A DNA stretch of 64,000 nucleotides from Paenibacillus sonchi (GTDB taxonomy: Bacteria > Bacillota > Bacilli > Paenibacillales > Paenibacillaceae): contig NZ_CP068595.1 of NCBI RefSeq assembly GCF_016772475.1, forward strand, positions 6,820,001 to 6,884,000, read 5' to 3'. The number at the start of each line of letters is the position of its first letter. Positions within the stretch are counted from its first letter, which is position 1. Below, piece by piece: positions 63,608 to 64,000 of this stretch. The notes beneath the pieces are model-generated. The model was not told where the DNA came from. It made no database searches and saw only the letters and a list, made by a program, of their open reading frames with translations. The position numbers and the translations under genes were made by a program.

Positions 63608-63832
63608 ATGAGGTACCTCCTAAAAGTTTTGTCAGCATACGCTTCCTTGATCCACTTCATACAAAACTTGCTTCGGAAGCATATTCTTGTGTTGGCTTAA
63701 AAAGCGATGCTTCCTGGATAAACTCCGCACTTGCACTGAAAAACATACATTAAGCCTAATCTATGCCCTGATCCTATAACCAGGTACTAAATTTGGTTCC
63801 AGTCTATTATAATCCCTTTCCCATGAAAAAGA

Positions 63833-63912
63833 AAAGCCACGAAAATCCGGTATGCAGCTGTTTTGACGCCTACGGCGCCTTCAGCTCCGTCCGGCATTCC
63901 CGTGGAGGCTTT
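63833..63912 (-). terminator. Long hairpin between lpd and bkdAA
   Basis: AAAGCCTCCACGGGAATGCC / CCGGATTTTCGTGGCTTT-type stem with an inner hairpin, followed on the minus strand by TCTTTTTC. It would end the lpd message; bkdAA then needs its own promoter somewhere in 63608-63832, which was not identified. Confidence 0.7.
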
Positions 63913-63921
63913 CATCGTGAA

Positions 63922-64000
63922 CTAGAATCCGATTGCTCTTCCATCCACGGCGAGCATCGCTTCGCCGATGATCTCGGAGAGCGTCGGATGGGCATGAACC
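63922..64000 (-). CDS. lpd: Dihydrolipoamide dehydrogenase, C-terminal end (partial)
   Basis: Last 26 codons, VHAHPTLSEIIGEAMLAVDG then RAIGF-stop. HxHPTLSE is the C-terminal active-site motif of lipoamide dehydrogenases. The rest lies outside the window. It is the E3 of the neighbouring complex, placed first in the cluster. Confidence 0.85.
   Translation of the reverse strand, partial: VHAHPTLSEIIGEAMLAVDGRAIGF

Noticed and set aside
61442..63700. 752-codon open frame on the plus strand
   Set aside because: It is exactly antisense to bkdAB and bkdAA, whose families and ribosome sites are clear. The translation has no domain and the GC-rich codon pattern explains the lack of stops.

Overview
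The window looks like a chromosome segment of a Paenibacillus-type, spore-forming Firmicute. The evidence is the spoIIAA-spoIIAB-sigF operon with dacF beside it, spoIIM, a fur / DUF4227 (YqzK-like) / xerD / deoB / punA block in the order known from Bacillus, a bkd-type 2-oxoacid dehydrogenase cluster, S-layer-homology (SLH) domains, AGGAGG-type ribosome binding sites and many degenerate intergenic repeats. Nearly all genes are on the minus strand. No tRNA, rRNA or CRISPR array was recognised.

Layout. 1-6.0 kb: an ECF sigma factor (cut by the window edge, with a DUF1835-like C-terminus), a CPCC zinc protein, a wrecked phosphotransferase gene, a double-MerR regulator divergent from a small helical protein plus an RCC1-repeat protein, and an LRR-like protein. 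6.1-6.9 kb: a DUF6809-like gene and a 59-aa ribbon-helix-helix regulator whose promoter lies inside a 45-bp palindrome. 7.0-24.8 kb: a polymorphic-toxin (Rhs) island. Read in the direction of transcription (right to left) it has a cyclic-di-GMP-I riboswitch, an SLH-anchored surface protein, a 2309-aa secreted Rhs protein ending in a lysozyme-like toxin tip, and a lipoprotein that fits as its immunity protein. It then runs through about 8 kb of displaced C-terminal tips and immunity genes from two different Rhs families, broken by a decayed IS630. 25.4-28.6 kb: the spoIIA operon and dacF. 28.8-31.8 kb: an acyltransferase and an intact IS256-family element. 32.0-45.1 kb: a peptide or amino-acid-derivative utilisation cluster with a PucR regulator, a Dpp/Opp-type transporter, an M20 hydrolase, and then DUF1177, AroM, M29-like aminopeptidase and Asp/Glu racemase genes. 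45.7-47.4 kb: a serine hydrolase and a GyrI-like protein. 47.4-53.9 kb: nucleoside salvage (pdp, two purine nucleoside phosphorylases, deoB), xerD, a DUF4227 protein and fur. 54-58.3 kb: spoIIM, an endonuclease-Q-like protein, nudF, a tripeptidase and two tiny genes (MciZ-like and Prli42-like). 58.3-64 kb: lipB, then bkdB, bkdAB, bkdAA and the end of lpd.

How the genes work together. The Rhs operon couples a second-messenger switch to a cell-wall-anchored toxin system. The live toxin is a predicted peptidoglycan hydrolase, and its partner is an extracytoplasmic lipoprotein. The downstream orphan tips are the fossil record of toxin-tip replacement. The 32-45 kb genes together look able to import and hydrolyse short peptides or N-acylated and D-amino-acid compounds under PucR control. 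LipB supplies the lipoyl group needed by the neighbouring E2.

Caution on sequence quality. Four reading frames (pdp, the SLH gene, an orphan Rhs toxin and a beta-propeller gene) are each broken by one missing base in a homopolymer run. At least the pdp break is more easily explained by base calling than by biology. A fifth frameshift, in the M29 peptidase gene, is not in a run.
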